Of a DNA stretch of 64,000 nt, positions 1 through 11,017 are shown piece after piece; position 1 is the stretch's first letter, and every line of letters starts with the position of its first letter. The stretch is from NCBI RefSeq assembly GCF_000513895.2, contig NZ_CP165782.1, positions 3,272,501 to 3,336,500 of the forward strand, written 5' to 3'. The translations under genes were made by a program, and so were the position numbers. This DNA is from Ensifer sp. WSM1721 (lineage in GTDB: Bacteria; Pseudomonadota; Alphaproteobacteria; Rhizobiales; Rhizobiaceae). The notes beneath the pieces were generated by a model. That model was given only the letters and a program-made list of their open reading frames with translations, was not told the DNA's origin and searched no databases.

Positions 1-188
1 ACGACAATTCCCCCGATCATCCCAAACGGCCGCTGCCGCCGGCCGCCCTTCGCGCGCTCGAGGAGGCGGAGGAGCGGCGGCGCGCCGAACAGCCGAAGGA
101 AATGCCTGCCGAAGTCGGCGGGCGCGGCGGTCTCGATCCGGCCCGCTTCGGCGACTGGGAGATCAAGGGTCGGGCGATCGATTTCTGA
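1..188 (+). CDS. DUF1674 / SDHAF4-like protein, C-terminal part
   Basis: Only the last 61 codons are in the window, read in the frame starting at base 3. The visible tail is rich in Pro, Glu and Arg and ends with GGRGGLDPARFGDWEIKGRA then IDF. This matches the conserved C-terminus of the DUF1674 family (G-x-E/D-P-x-R-x-GDWE-x-KGR-x-x-DF), whose mitochondrial member SDHAF4 helps assemble the succinate dehydrogenase flavoprotein. The N-terminus lies outside the window, so full length and start cannot be judged. Function is inferred from the family only. Confidence 0.75.
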   Translation, partial: DNSPDHPKRPLPPAALRALEEAEERRRAEQPKEMPAEVGGRGGLDPARFGDWEIKGRAIDF

Positions 189-313
189 TATTGCGGGTCT
201 AGTGGGGCCCACGTGTGGACGTGCGGCGACCCATATTATTTCACATTATCTCGCCCCGGTGCTTACCGTCCCTCTGAAGGTCGTTTCCTTCCCGAAATCA
301 CCGTCGTCAATTG

Positions 314-411
314 GTGCATGTCGCCCAAAAGTGTGCAGCGGTTTTGAGATGACGACATGCACAAAAACAAACACCTAAAGCGCGTCGCACGAATCCGATT
401 GAATGCGACGC
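314..411. repeat. Dispersed rhizobial palindromic repeat (two hairpins)
   Basis: This intergenic stretch has one arm pair GTGCATGTCG / CGACATGCAC around a centre containing AAAAGTGTGCAGCGGTTTTG, then a second pair built on GCGTCGCA and TGCGACGC. It looks like an intergenic mosaic repeat common in rhizobia but differs in sequence from the RIME-like copies elsewhere in the window. The rest of the 189-661 gap holds only the paired hairpins at 483-556. Confidence 0.55.
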
Positions 412-482
412 CCTAACCGCCTCGGAAGAGATAGAGTGCCAATCACGCGCCAACGTGAACTTTGCGCGCCAATCCTCCTGTG

Positions 483-556
483 GTCATCCTCGGGCTTGAC
501 CCGAGGATCCAATCTTAGGCTTGCGCATGGATCCTCGGGTCAAGCCCGAGGATGAC
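483..556. repeat. Paired inverted hairpins (GTCATCCTCGGGCTTGACCC family)
   Basis: A 28-bp unit at 483-510 is itself a hairpin: a CCTCGGG arm, then a CCCGAGG arm. The same unit recurs in inverted orientation at 529-556 with 18 bp between them, so the segment can fold as two small hairpins or one long stem. A single copy of the core hairpin lies at 52998-53026. It sits between the SDHAF4-like gene and the 3' end of acs and could act as a transcript-end structure for either. Confidence 0.6.
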
Positions 557-661
557 GGAGGAGATGAGCCAAAATACCAGTACGGCTGATGTGCTCAGGC
601 GGCTCAGAAAGAGACTCCGGCTAAAGAAGCCAGCCCCAGCCGAGAGCCCGGGCATCCGACA

Positions 662-2611
<1,950 letters not shown>

Positions 2612-2780
2612 ATTCTTCCTCCCTGCGCATTTCTGCCTGGATCTCGATGATCGTGGGTCGAATCCTCCCAGAACATCAACATGATCCGCTCTTCAGCGGC
2701 ACTCCAACCGCCCTTTGGACGATTCATAGCAGGTCAAAGCACGGCCGCAATTAGACAAAAGCACATTTGGAAGTGAAGAA

Positions 2781-2809
2781 TTGCAATTTCGAGACAAGAA
2801 CGGTATAGA
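2781..2809 (+). promoter_or_regulatory. Candidate sigma-70 type promoter for the TrcR-type gene
   Basis: TTGCAA at 2781-2786 and TATAGA at 2804-2809 are separated by 17 bp, about 77 bp before the start codon at 2886. The acs/trcR divergent gap (2612-2885) contains no gene. Confidence 0.4.
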
Positions 2810-2885
2810 ACGCCCAATTCCCGGAAATCAGTGGTAGACTCCACGGCCCGCGACACCGGCGCGGACGGACAAAAGGACTATATCC

Positions 2886-3584
2886 ATGGCTCAGCAACTG
2901 CTTATGCCCAAGGCAACAGCCGTCTGGCTCGTTGACAACACCGCCCTCTCGTTCGACCAGATCGCGCAGTTCTGCAAGCTGCACCCGCTCGAAGTCAAAG
3001 CGATTGCCGACGGTGAATCGGCACAGGGCATCAAGGGCCTCGATCCCATCGCCACCGGTCAACTTTCGCGCGACGAGATCGCCCGCGCCGAGGCAAATCC
3101 GAACCACAAGCTCAAGCTCTCCGAACCGAAGGTCCGCGTTCCGGATTCAAAGCGCAAGGGGCCGCGCTACACGCCGGTCTCCAAGCGTCAGGACCGTCCG
3201 AACGCCATTCTCTGGCTGGTGCGCAACCATCCGGAACTGAAGGACGCCCAGATTTCGCGCCTCGTCGGCACGACGAAGTCGACGATCGAGCAGATTCGCG
3301 AACGCACCCATTGGAACTCGGCCAATCTGACACCGATGGATCCGGTCACCCTCGGCCTCTGCTCGCAGATCGATCTCGATCTCGAGGTCGAGCGCGCCGC
3401 CAAGGGCCGCCCGCTGCCGACGGCGGCCGAGGCGGGTGCGACGCTCGAAGCGGCACGCGAAACCGAGAAGCTCAACTACGACTTCGAACGCGAGGAGGAG
3501 AAGGAAATCGACGCCGATGCCGTCTTCGCCAAACTGAAGTCGCTGAAATCGGACCGCAAGGACGAGGACGACGACGAATACTGA
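2886..3584 (+). CDS. trcR: DUF1013-family protein, TrcR-type cell-cycle transcriptional regulator
   Basis: 232 aa soluble protein. The N-terminal part (LPKATAVWLVDNTALSFDQI-like region, residues about 5-45) and the middle segment from about residue 100 (PNAILWLVRNHPEL, then SRLVGTTKSTIEQI) look like two helix-turn-helix-type units. The C-terminus is very acidic, ending DEDDDEY. This is the organisation of DUF1013 proteins, which are almost confined to alphaproteobacteria and named TrcR, a cell-cycle regulator, in current family databases. I recognise the family firmly; the role here is by homology. ATG start with AAGGAC upstream. Single gene with a promoter-like sequence before and a hairpin terminator after. 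Confidence 0.8.
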   Translation: MAQQLLMPKATAVWLVDNTALSFDQIAQFCKLHPLEVKAIADGESAQGIKGLDPIATGQLSRDEIARAEANPNHKLKLSEPKVRVPDSKRKGPRYTPVSKRQDRPNAILWLVRNHPELKDAQISRLVGTTKSTIEQIRERTHWNSANLTPMDPVTLGLCSQIDLDLEVERAAKGRPLPTAAEAGATLEAARETEKLNYDFEREEEKEIDADAVFAKLKSLKSDRKDEDDDEY

Positions 3585-3607
3585 TCGCGTCGCCATCGAC
3601 AACATGT

Positions 3608-3639
3608 AAAAAACCTGGGCCGCACGGTCCGGGTTTTTT
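3608..3639 (+). terminator. Rho-independent terminator of the TrcR-type gene
   Basis: An A-run and ACCTGGGCC arm pairs imperfectly with GGTCCGGGT, followed by six T residues, 24 bp after the stop codon. The A and T tracts make it potentially bidirectional. Confidence 0.75.
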
Positions 3640-3722
3640 GTTGGCAAGACCTTACGCCCAGCGAAGCAGGCGCCGGATTTTGCGGCGTGATCCGGAGATA
3701 GAACTTCGAATCTAAATACTTT

Positions 3723-3761
3723 AGATCATTTCATTGTTTCACTGAAACTGTGAAATGATCT
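3723..3761. repeat. AT-rich perfect inverted repeat downstream of prpE
   Basis: AGATCATTTCA at 3723-3733 pairs exactly with TGAAATGATCT at 3751-3761, and the loop contains a nested GTTTC/GAAAC pair. It lies 38 bp past the prpE stop codon on the minus strand and could be an mRNA 3' end structure, although no strong T-run follows. Confidence 0.5.
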
Positions 3762-3798
3762 AACTCTCTGAAACTCCGCAATTTCCGGACGGATTTCT

Positions 3799-5706
3799 CT
3801 AGACACCGATCCCCTTCGCGCGAAGCGCCTCTGCGATCTCGTCGAGGATCGCCGGATCGTCGATCGTCGCCGGCATCTTCCAGGGCTGGCGGTCGGCGAT
3901 CTTCTGGATCGTCGAACGCAGGATCTTGCCGGAACGCGTCTTCGGCAGTCGCTTGACGCAGATGGCGGTCCTGAAGGCGGCGACGGGGCCGATGCGTTCG
4001 CGCACGAGACCGATGACCTCCTGCTCGATTTCCGCCGTTTCACGGGAAACATTGGAATTGATGACTAGGAAACCGGCAGGCACCTGCCCCTTGAGCGGGT
4101 CGGCAATGCCGATCACGGCGCATTCGGCGACGTCCGGATGGCTGGCACAGACCTCCTCCATCGCACCCGTCGACAGCCGGTGCCCGGCGACGTTAATGAT
4201 GTCGTCGGTGCGCGCCATGATGAAGATATAGCCGTCCTCGTCGATATAGCCGGCGTCCGCCGTCTTGTAGAAGCCGGGATATTCCTCGAGATAGGCAGCA
4301 TGGAAGCGGTCATCGGCGTTCCAGAGCGTCGGCAGGCAACCGGGGGGCAAGGGCAACTTGATAACGACGTTGCCGAGCGTCCGGGCTTCCACCGGGTGGC
4401 CGGCATCGTCGAGGACCCGCACGTCATAGCCGGGTAACGGAACCGCCGGCGAACCGTATTTCACCGGAAGCAAGCCGAGGCCCATGGGATTGCCGGCGAC
4501 GGGCCAGCCGGTTTCCGTCTGCCACCAATGGTCGATGACGGGCACGCTGAGCGCTCGTTCGGCCCAGCGGATCGTGTCCGGATCAGCGCGCTCTCCGGCG
4601 AGATAGAGGGCGCGGAAGCGCGACAGATCGTAAGGCGCGACATACGAAGCCTCCGGATCCTCCTTGCGGATGGCGCGCAGCGCCGTCGGCGCCGTGAACA
4701 TGACCGCGACGCCGTGTTCGGCGATGATGCGCCAATAGGTTCCGGCATCCGGCGTTCCGACCGGCTTGCCTTCGAAGAGGATCGAGGTGCAGCCGTGGAT
4801 GAGCGGCCCGTAGACGATATAGGAGTGCCCGACCACCCAGCCGATGTCGGACGCCGCCCAGAAGACTTCGCCCGGCTGTACGCCGAAGAAATTCTCCATC
4901 GACCATTTGAGCGCGACCATGTGGCCGCCGTTATCGCGCACGACGCCCTTTGGCTGTCCGGTGGTTCCAGAGGTGTAGAGCACATAGAGCGGGTCGGTGG
5001 AGGCGACCGGCGTAGAGGGTAAGTCCTCCCCGGCCTCCTTCTCCGTGGCAAGCGCCTCGGCGAAATCGATGTCGCGGCCCGGCAGCATGTCTGCGGTGAG
5101 CATGTCGCGCTGGAAGATCAGGCAATGGGCGGGTTTGTTGCCAGCGATCTCGATCGCGTGGTCGAGCAGAGGCTTGTAGGCAACGGTACGCCCGGGCTCC
5201 AGGCCGCAGCTTGCCGAGACGACGAGCTTGGCCTGGCAATCATCAATGCGAACGGCGAGCTCATTGGCGGCGAAACCACCGAAGACGACGGAATGCACCG
5301 CGCCGATGCGCGCTGCCGCCAGCATGGCGATCGCCGCTTGAGGGATCATCGGCATATAGATGATGATCCGGTCGCCCTTGCCGATGCCAAGCTTGCGGTA
5401 GACCGCCGCCATCGCCTTCACGTCCGCGAGCAGCGAGGCATAGGAGATCTTCTCAATCCGGCCGGTGACGGGGCTGTCGTAGATGAAGGCCGCCTGCTCA
5501 CCGCGTCCCGCCTCCACGTGGCGATCGAGACAATTATAGCAGGTGTTGGTGGCGCCATCGACGAACCAATGTCCATAGGTCCCGCATTCAGGCTCGAAAA
5601 TCCGCTCGGGCTTCTTGAACCAGTCGATCGCCTGAGCGGCATCGGCCCAGAATCCGTGCGGATCGGCTTTCCACGCGGCATACACTTCGGAATAGCGGCT
5701 CGCCAT
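3799..5706 (-). CDS. prpE: Propionyl-CoA synthetase (acyl-CoA ligase)
   Basis: 635 aa member of the acetyl-CoA synthetase family. It has the adenylation motif YTSGTTGQPKG, WWQTETGW, the hinge AGHRLSTGAME and the C-terminal PKTRSGK with the modifiable Lys at about 594. The segment SASCGLEPGRTVAYKPLLDH is typical of PrpE rather than Acs, so propionate activation is the best call; acetate or other short acids are possible. I place the start at the ATG at 5706 because GGAGGA stands just before it; an ATG five codons upstream (5721) has no such site. A parS-like 14-mer with one mismatch lies within the gene at 4037-4050. Confidence 0.85.
   Translation of the reverse strand: MASRYSEVYAAWKADPHGFWADAAQAIDWFKKPERIFEPECGTYGHWFVDGATNTCYNCLDRHVEAGRGEQAAFIYDSPVTGRIEKISYASLLADVKAMAAVYRKLGIGKGDRIIIYMPMIPQAAIAMLAAARIGAVHSVVFGGFAANELAVRIDDCQAKLVVSASCGLEPGRTVAYKPLLDHAIEIAGNKPAHCLIFQRDMLTADMLPGRDIDFAEALATEKEAGEDLPSTPVASTDPLYVLYTSGTTGQPKGVVRDNGGHMVALKWSMENFFGVQPGEVFWAASDIGWVVGHSYIVYGPLIHGCTSILFEGKPVGTPDAGTYWRIIAEHGVAVMFTAPTALRAIRKEDPEASYVAPYDLSRFRALYLAGERADPDTIRWAERALSVPVIDHWWQTETGWPVAGNPMGLGLLPVKYGSPAVPLPGYDVRVLDDAGHPVEARTLGNVVIKLPLPPGCLPTLWNADDRFHAAYLEEYPGFYKTADAGYIDEDGYIFIMARTDDIINVAGHRLSTGAMEEVCASHPDVAECAVIGIADPLKGQVPAGFLVINSNVSRETAEIEQEVIGLVRERIGPVAAFRTAICVKRLPKTRSGKILRSTIQKIADRQPWKMPATIDDPAILDEIAEALRAKGIGV
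4037..4050. promoter_or_regulatory. parS-like palindrome with one mismatch, inside prpE
   Basis: GTTTCACGGGAAAC differs from the 14-bp parS core GTTTCACGTGAAAC at one position. It encodes Val-Ser-Arg-Glu-Thr in PrpE. It is the copy furthest left of the candidate origin and may be a degenerate or weak ParB site. Confidence 0.3.
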
Positions 5707-5811
5707 CTCCGTTCCTCCCATTGACTTTTCCGGACGAAAAGCCCGGCTCCTCGGCTAACGAGGATAGGCCAACGGAGATAAAGGTGAAGCCCGACGAAAG
5801 GGGAACGGCGC

Positions 5812-6471
5812 TCAGCGTGCGCCGAAGATGGCGGAGCCGACCCGCACGCTCGTGGCACCGAAAGCGATCGCGGTTTCGAAATCGCCGGACATGCCCATGG
5901 AGAGCTTTGCAAGGTCGCACTGCGCCGCAAGCTTGGCGAGCAAGGCGAAATGCGGGCCCGGATTCTCCTCGAAAGGCGGAATGCACATCAGCCCTTCGAT
6001 GTTCAAGCCCAGTTCACCGCGGCAGAAGCGGACGAAGGCGACCGTCTCTTCCGGGGCCACGCCCGCCTTCTGCGGTTCGAGGCCGGTATTGACCTGCACG
6101 TAAAGCCGGAGATTACGCCCCTGGCGCTTCATTTCCGCGGAAACGGCGCGGGCGATCTTCTCCCGATCGATCGTCTCGATAACGTCGAACAGCGCCACCG
6201 CGTCCGCGGCCTTGTTGGATTGCAGCGGGCCGATCAGGTGCAGCTCGAGATTTGGCGTTTCGTTTCTAAGCTCAGGCCACTTCGCCTGCGCCTCCTGCAC
6301 GCGGTTTTCGCCGAAGACGCGCTGGCCGGCGGCGATGACGGGCCGTATCGCCTCGGCACCAAAGGTTTTTGAAACGGCAACCAGGCCAACCGCATGCTCC
6401 GGACGGTTCGCAGCTTTTTCGCTCTCACGAATCCGGCTCAGGACCTCGCTTAGCCGCTCCTCGACTTCCAT
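5812..6471 (-). CDS. YggS-family pyridoxal-phosphate-binding protein (PLP homeostasis)
   Basis: 219 aa single-domain alanine-racemase-fold protein of the YggS/PLPBP family. These proteins bind pyridoxal 5'-phosphate and help control vitamin B6 and amino acid pools, with no established catalytic activity. Seen motifs are LVAVSKTF (the PLP-binding Lys), FGENRVQE, HLIGPLQSNK, SMGMSGDFETAI and the final VRVGSAIFG. I chose the ATG at 6471 because GGGAG lies 7 bp before it; the ATG at 6477 would leave only one base of spacing. Divergent from leuS. Usual family length is about 220-235 aa. Confidence 0.88.
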   Translation of the reverse strand: MEVEERLSEVLSRIRESEKAANRPEHAVGLVAVSKTFGAEAIRPVIAAGQRVFGENRVQEAQAKWPELRNETPNLELHLIGPLQSNKAADAVALFDVIETIDREKIARAVSAEMKRQGRNLRLYVQVNTGLEPQKAGVAPEETVAFVRFCRGELGLNIEGLMCIPPFEENPGPHFALLAKLAAQCDLAKLSMGMSGDFETAIAFGATSVRVGSAIFGAR

Positions 6472-6690
6472 CCTCATGCTCCCGATCCAAGAACCGCTTC
6501 GACAACTCCCTGCGGATTATTGAAACTTGCGCTGCTTGCCAAGCCCGCGTGAGGTCCGACGGCTGGAATACGCCAAAGTTCGGTGCCAAACCCTTCAAAA
6601 CTTGACGCTTGAGTGGTTTCGTGATGAAGGTCACGCCAGCTATCATGAGGGCTTTGGCCCCGCAGGTTTTCCGGAACATCGACAAAAGAC

Positions 6691-9321
6691 ATGGCTACCG
6701 AACGATATAATCCGCGCGATGCCGAACCGCGCTGGCAGCAGGAATGGGAAGCACGCAAGGTCTTCGAGACGAAGAACGACGATCCGCGCGAGAAATATTA
6801 CGTGCTGGAGATGTTCCCCTATCCGTCCGGGCGGATCCACATGGGGCATGTGCGCAACTACACCATGGGCGACGTTGTCGCCCGCTACAAGCGCGCCCGC
6901 GGCTTCAATGTGCTGCATCCGATGGGCTGGGATGCCTTCGGCATGCCGGCGGAGAACGCCGCTATGGAGCGCGGCGTGCATCCGGCCGGCTGGACCTACC
7001 AGAACATCGGCTCGATGAAGGCGCAACTCAAGGTGATGGGCCTTTCGCTCGACTGGAGCCGCGAATTCGCGACCTGCGATCCCGCCTATTATCAGCGCCA
7101 GCAATACCTCTTCCTCGATTTCCTGGAAAAGGGCCTGGTCTACCGAAAGCAATCCAAGGTCAATTGGGATCCGGTCGACAATACCGTGCTTGCCAACGAG
7201 CAGGTGATCGACGGCCGCGGCTGGCGCTCTGGCGCGCTCGTCGAGCAGCGCGAGCTGACGCAATGGTTCTTCCGTATCACCGATTTCAGCCAGGACCTGC
7301 TCGACGCGCTGGACACGCTGGATCAGTGGCCGGAAAAAGTGCGGCTGATGCAGAAGAACTGGATCGGCCGCTCCGAAGGCCTGCTGCTCAGATGGGAGCT
7401 CGACCCGTTAACGGTTCCCGACGGCACGAAGGAGGTGACCGTTTATACCACGCGTCCGGATACGCTCTTCGGGGCCTCGTTCCTGGCGATCGCGGCCGAT
7501 CATCCGCTCGCCAAGGAAGCGGCCGAGAAGAGCGCCGAAGTCGAGGCCTTCTGCGAGGAGTGCCGGCGCGCCGGCACGTCGCTCGCCGACCTCGAGACGG
7601 CGGAGAAGAAAGGCATCGACACCGGTATCCGTGCCAAGCATCCGCTCGACCCGACTTGGGAGCTGCCGGTCTATGTCGCCAATTTCGTGCTGATGGATTA
7701 CGGCACGGGCGCGATCTTCGGCTGCCCGTCCGGCGACCAGCGCGACCTGGACTTCGCCCGCAAGTACGGCCTGTCGGTCGTGCCGGTCGTGATGCCGAAT
7801 GACGCCGACGCCGCCACCTTCACGATCGGAGACGAGGCCTATGTCGGCGACGGCGTGATGATCAATTCACGCTTCCTCGACGGGCTCTCGACCGAAGAGG
7901 CCTTTGAGACGATCGCCTCGAAGCTCGAGAAGGACACGCTGAACGGCATCCCGCGCGCCGAGCGCAAGGTCAATTTCCGCCTGCGCGACTGGGGCATCTC
8001 CCGTCAGCGCTATTGGGGCTGCCCGATCCCCGTCATCCATTGCGACGACTGCGGCGTCGTTCCGGTGCCGAAGGCGGACCTGCCGGTCACGCTGCCGCCG
8101 GACGTCACCTTTGACAAGCCCGGCAACCCGCTCGACCGGCATCCGACCTGGCGGCACGTCGCCTGCCCCGTGTGCGGCAAGGACGCGCGCCGGGAAACCG
8201 ACACGATGGACACTTTCGTCGATTCCTCTTGGTACTTCGCCCGCTTCACCGCCCCCTGGGAGGACAAGCCGACCGATCCGAACGCCGCCAACCACTGGCT
8301 GCCGGTCGACCAGTATATCGGCGGCATCGAGCACGCGATCCTGCACCTGCTCTATTCCCGCTTCTTCACCCGGGCGATGAAGGCCGCGGGCCACGTGGCG
8401 ATTGACGAGCCCTTCAAGGGGCTCTTCACGCAGGGCATGGTCGTGCACGAGACCTATAGCCGCGGCGAGGGTGCGCAGCGGGAGTGGATCACCCCCGCCG
8501 AAGTCCGCATCGAGGAAGTCGACGGCCAGCGACGCGCAGTTCTCATCGAGACGGGAGAGGAAATCGCTATCGGCTCGATCGAGAAGATGTCGAAGTCGAA
8601 GAAGAACGTCGTCGATCCGGACGACATCATCGGCTCCTACGGCGCCGACACGGCACGCTTCTTCGTCCTGTCCGATTCGCCGCCGGACCGTGACGTCATC
8701 TGGTCCGAGGCGGGCGTCGAAGGCGCCCATCGATTCGTCCAGCGCGTCTGGAGGCTCATCGCCGAGGCCGCGGAAAACCTGCGCGGCGTCGAAGCGGCCC
8801 CAGCGACGGAAGACGAGGGGCTTGCCGTATCCCAGGCCGCGCACCGCACGCTCAAAGCGGTGGAAGCCGACTACGACAAGCTCGCCTTCAACAAGGCGGT
8901 CGCGCGGATCTATGAACTGGTCAACACGCTGGCGGCACCGCTGACACAAGTCGCCGGCGGCAAGGCCGATCCGGTACTGACCGCCGCTGTCAAGGACGCA
9001 ACCGCGATCCTGATCAATCTGATCGCACCGATGATGCCGCATCTGGCAGAAGAATGCTGGCGCGAGATCGGCGGTGACGGGATCATGGCCGAAAGGCCGT
9101 GGCCGAAGTTCGATGGGGCTCTCGTCATGGAGAACGAGATCACCCTGCCGGTGCAGATCAACGGCAAGAAGCGCGCCGATTTGACAATTGCGCGCGACGC
9201 AGATCAGAGTGCGATCGAAAGCGCCGTTCTGGCGCTGGACGCCGTGAAGACCGCGCTCAACGGCGGCAGCCCGAAAAAGATCATCGTCGTGCCTCAAAGG
9301 ATCGTCAATGTCGTTGTCTGA
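6691..9321 (+). CDS. leuS: Leucyl-tRNA synthetase
   Basis: 876 aa class I aminoacyl-tRNA synthetase that charges tRNA-Leu. The HIGH-type motif is HMGH at residues 50-53, and KMSKS is at about 632-636. Between them are the CP1 editing domain (T-rich segment near [13 protein letters not shown]) and a zinc-type region with two C-x2-C pairs (HCDDCG and CPVCG). The C-terminal anticodon-binding domain ends [13 protein letters not shown]. Length is normal. The next gene, lptE, starts inside its last codons (14-bp overlap), so leuS, lptE and holA are probably co-transcribed. Confidence 0.97.
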   Translation: MATERYNPRDAEPRWQQEWEARKVFETKNDDPREKYYVLEMFPYPSGRIHMGHVRNYTMGDVVARYKRARGFNVLHPMGWDAFGMPAENAAMERGVHPAGWTYQNIGSMKAQLKVMGLSLDWSREFATCDPAYYQRQQYLFLDFLEKGLVYRKQSKVNWDPVDNTVLANEQVIDGRGWRSGALVEQRELTQWFFRITDFSQDLLDALDTLDQWPEKVRLMQKNWIGRSEGLLLRWELDPLTVPDGTKEVTVYTTRPDTLFGASFLAIAADHPLAKEAAEKSAEVEAFCEECRRAGTSLADLETAEKKGIDTGIRAKHPLDPTWELPVYVANFVLMDYGTGAIFGCPSGDQRDLDFARKYGLSVVPVVMPNDADAATFTIGDEAYVGDGVMINSRFLDGLSTEEAFETIASKLEKDTLNGIPRAERKVNFRLRDWGISRQRYWGCPIPVIHCDDCGVVPVPKADLPVTLPPDVTFDKPGNPLDRHPTWRHVACPVCGKDARRETDTMDTFVDSSWYFARFTAPWEDKPTDPNAANHWLPVDQYIGGIEHAILHLLYSRFFTRAMKAAGHVAIDEPFKGLFTQGMVVHETYSRGEGAQREWITPAEVRIEEVDGQRRAVLIETGEEIAIGSIEKMSKSKKNVVDPDDIIGSYGADTARFFVLSDSPPDRDVIWSEAGVEGAHRFVQRVWRLIAEAAENLRGVEAAPATEDEGLAVSQAAHRTLKAVEADYDKLAFNKAVARIYELVNTLAAPLTQVAGGKADPVLTAAVKDATAILINLIAPMMPHLAEECWREIGGDGIMAERPWPKFDGALVMENEITLPVQINGKKRADLTIARDADQSAIESAVLALDAVKTALNGGSPKKIIVVPQRIVNVVV

Positions 9322-9856
9322 TAAAGCTGGCTTCCGTCTTCGGTCCTTTCCCGTCCTCGCCGGTGTCCTGCTGCTGACCGCGCTCGGCGGCTGCCAGGTG
9401 CGGCCGCTTTATTCAGACGGCCCTACCGGTTCGACCGCGACGGCGCTTGCCTCGATCGAGATTTCGGAGGCGGAGAATCGTGTCGAGCAGGAAGTCCGGA
9501 ATGCCCTCATCTTTCTGACATCGGGCGGCAAGGGCGAACCTGTCAATCCGCAATATCATCTGGCGCTTAACGTCTCGCACCGGACGATGGGCGTGCTCTA
9601 TGACAATACCGATGATGATGACGACGATGACGATGACCCGGGCGCCGGCCGCATCGTCGTGAAGGCGGACTACAACCTGACGAAGGCGGCCACGGGGGAG
9701 ACGGTGAAGGCGGGCTACCGCACGGCCGTCGCGCTCGTCGACTTCCCCCAACAGGAATTCGCGAAGGTGCGCGCGGTCCGTGACGGCGAGAACCGCGCCG
9801 CGAAGGAACTGGCAGAGATCATCAGCGCCGATATTGCCGCCGCCCTCGGCCGCTGA
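9308..9856 (+). CDS. lptE: LPS-assembly lipoprotein LptE
   Basis: 182 aa. A basic N-terminus and hydrophobic stretch (about residues 12-26) end in the lipobox LGGC with Cys29, so it is an outer-membrane-type lipoprotein. The position between leuS and holA is the classic lptE context and the fold region CQVRPLY fits the family, which plugs the LptD translocon that inserts LPS in the outer membrane. An odd feature is a run of nine aspartates at residues 102-110, encoded by mixed GAT/GAC codons. Overlaps leuS by 14 bp and precedes holA by 12 bp. Confidence 0.85.
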   Translation: MSLSDKAGFRLRSFPVLAGVLLLTALGGCQVRPLYSDGPTGSTATALASIEISEAENRVEQEVRNALIFLTSGGKGEPVNPQYHLALNVSHRTMGVLYDNTDDDDDDDDDPGAGRIVVKADYNLTKAATGETVKAGYRTAVALVDFPQQEFAKVRAVRDGENRAAKELAEIISADIAAALGR

Positions 9857-9868
9857 TCCGGTAGTGGC

Positions 9869-10900
9869 ATGAGCGAGGTCAAGTCGCACGAGTTCGATAA
9901 CTTCCTGCAGAGGTCTGCGGCGAGCTATCGGCTTTTCCTGCTCTATGGTCCCGATCGCGGCCTCGTCTCCGAAAGGGCCGCGCAGCTCGCTGGTGCCTTT
10001 GGCATACCGCTCGATGATCCCTTCGCCGTGGTCAAGCTTGATGCAACGCAGTTGCAAGGGGCTGGAAGCGTGCTCGATGAGGTCAATGCCATTGGCCTCT
10101 TCGGCGGCGAGAAGCTCGTCTGGGTGCGCGGAGCATCCGCCGAGAAAGGGCTTTCCGAGGCGCTGCAGATTCTCGCCGCCGAGCCGCCGGCCGGAAGCCG
10201 CCTCATCATCGAGGCCGGCGATCTCAAGAAGGGGGCCGCGCTCAGGAAGGTGGGGGAAGCGAACCGCACCGTGGCCTCGATCGCCTGCTACAGCGACGAT
10301 GTCCGCAGCCTTCACGCGCTAATAGACAAGGAACTTTCCGAAGCGGGCCTGCGCATAAGCCCGGCGGCGCGTGAGCGCCTCGTCGACGCGCTTGGCGGCG
10401 ATCGCATGGCCTCGCGCAACGAGATCCGCAAGCTCGCGCTCTACTGCCGCGGCAAGGAGATCGTCGACGAGGAGGACGTCCTCGGCATCGTCGGCGACGC
10501 CAGCGCCATTTCGGTCGACGATGCGGTCGATGCGGTGCTGCAGGGCGACACGGACGCGCTGCTTCACGCCATGAAAAAGATCACCACCTCGAAAACGCCG
10601 CCGTTTCTGGTGCTTCAGGCCTGTTTGCGGCAGTTCCAGCAACTCGACGTGATGCGCGCGGAAATGGACGCAAACCGTCAGTCGGCCGGTCAGGTGATCG
10701 CCAGCCTGGGGCGCGGCCTGCATTTTCGCCGCAAGCCGATCGTCGAGGCGGCGCTGAAGCATTGGACTGCCCCGGCCATAAGACGCGAACTGAGCCGGCT
10801 ACAGGCAACGATCTATCAGAGCCGCGCTCGCCAGAGCCTGGAAGAGAGTCTCGTTATCCAGAATCTGCTGGCGATTACGATCCAATCGGCAAAGCGTTGA
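9869..10900 (+). CDS. holA: DNA polymerase III delta subunit
   Basis: 343 aa. This clamp-loader subunit opens the beta sliding clamp at primer junctions. The sequence has the family-typical N-terminal YRLFLLYGPDRGLVSERA segment with no true Walker A, the central LFGGEKLVWVRG block, and the C-terminal collar region with LVLQACLRQF. Length matches family members. ATG start; it follows lptE at close range as the last gene of the leuS-lptE-holA run. Converges with parB across a 117-bp gap without an obvious strong terminator. Confidence 0.93.
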   Translation: MSEVKSHEFDNFLQRSAASYRLFLLYGPDRGLVSERAAQLAGAFGIPLDDPFAVVKLDATQLQGAGSVLDEVNAIGLFGGEKLVWVRGASAEKGLSEALQILAAEPPAGSRLIIEAGDLKKGAALRKVGEANRTVASIACYSDDVRSLHALIDKELSEAGLRISPAARERLVDALGGDRMASRNEIRKLALYCRGKEIVDEEDVLGIVGDASAISVDDAVDAVLQGDTDALLHAMKKITTSKTPPFLVLQACLRQFQQLDVMRAEMDANRQSAGQVIASLGRGLHFRRKPIVEAALKHWTAPAIRRELSRLQATIYQSRARQSLEESLVIQNLLAITIQSAKR

Positions 10901-11017
10901 AGCAGCTCCACCGATACGCGCGGCCGCGAACGAGAAAGAGCCCAGAACTGCAACGCAGTTGCCGATAGTTGCACTGGGGCGTCATCTTAGGTCAGAAGGT
11001 GATTTGTCGCACGACGC

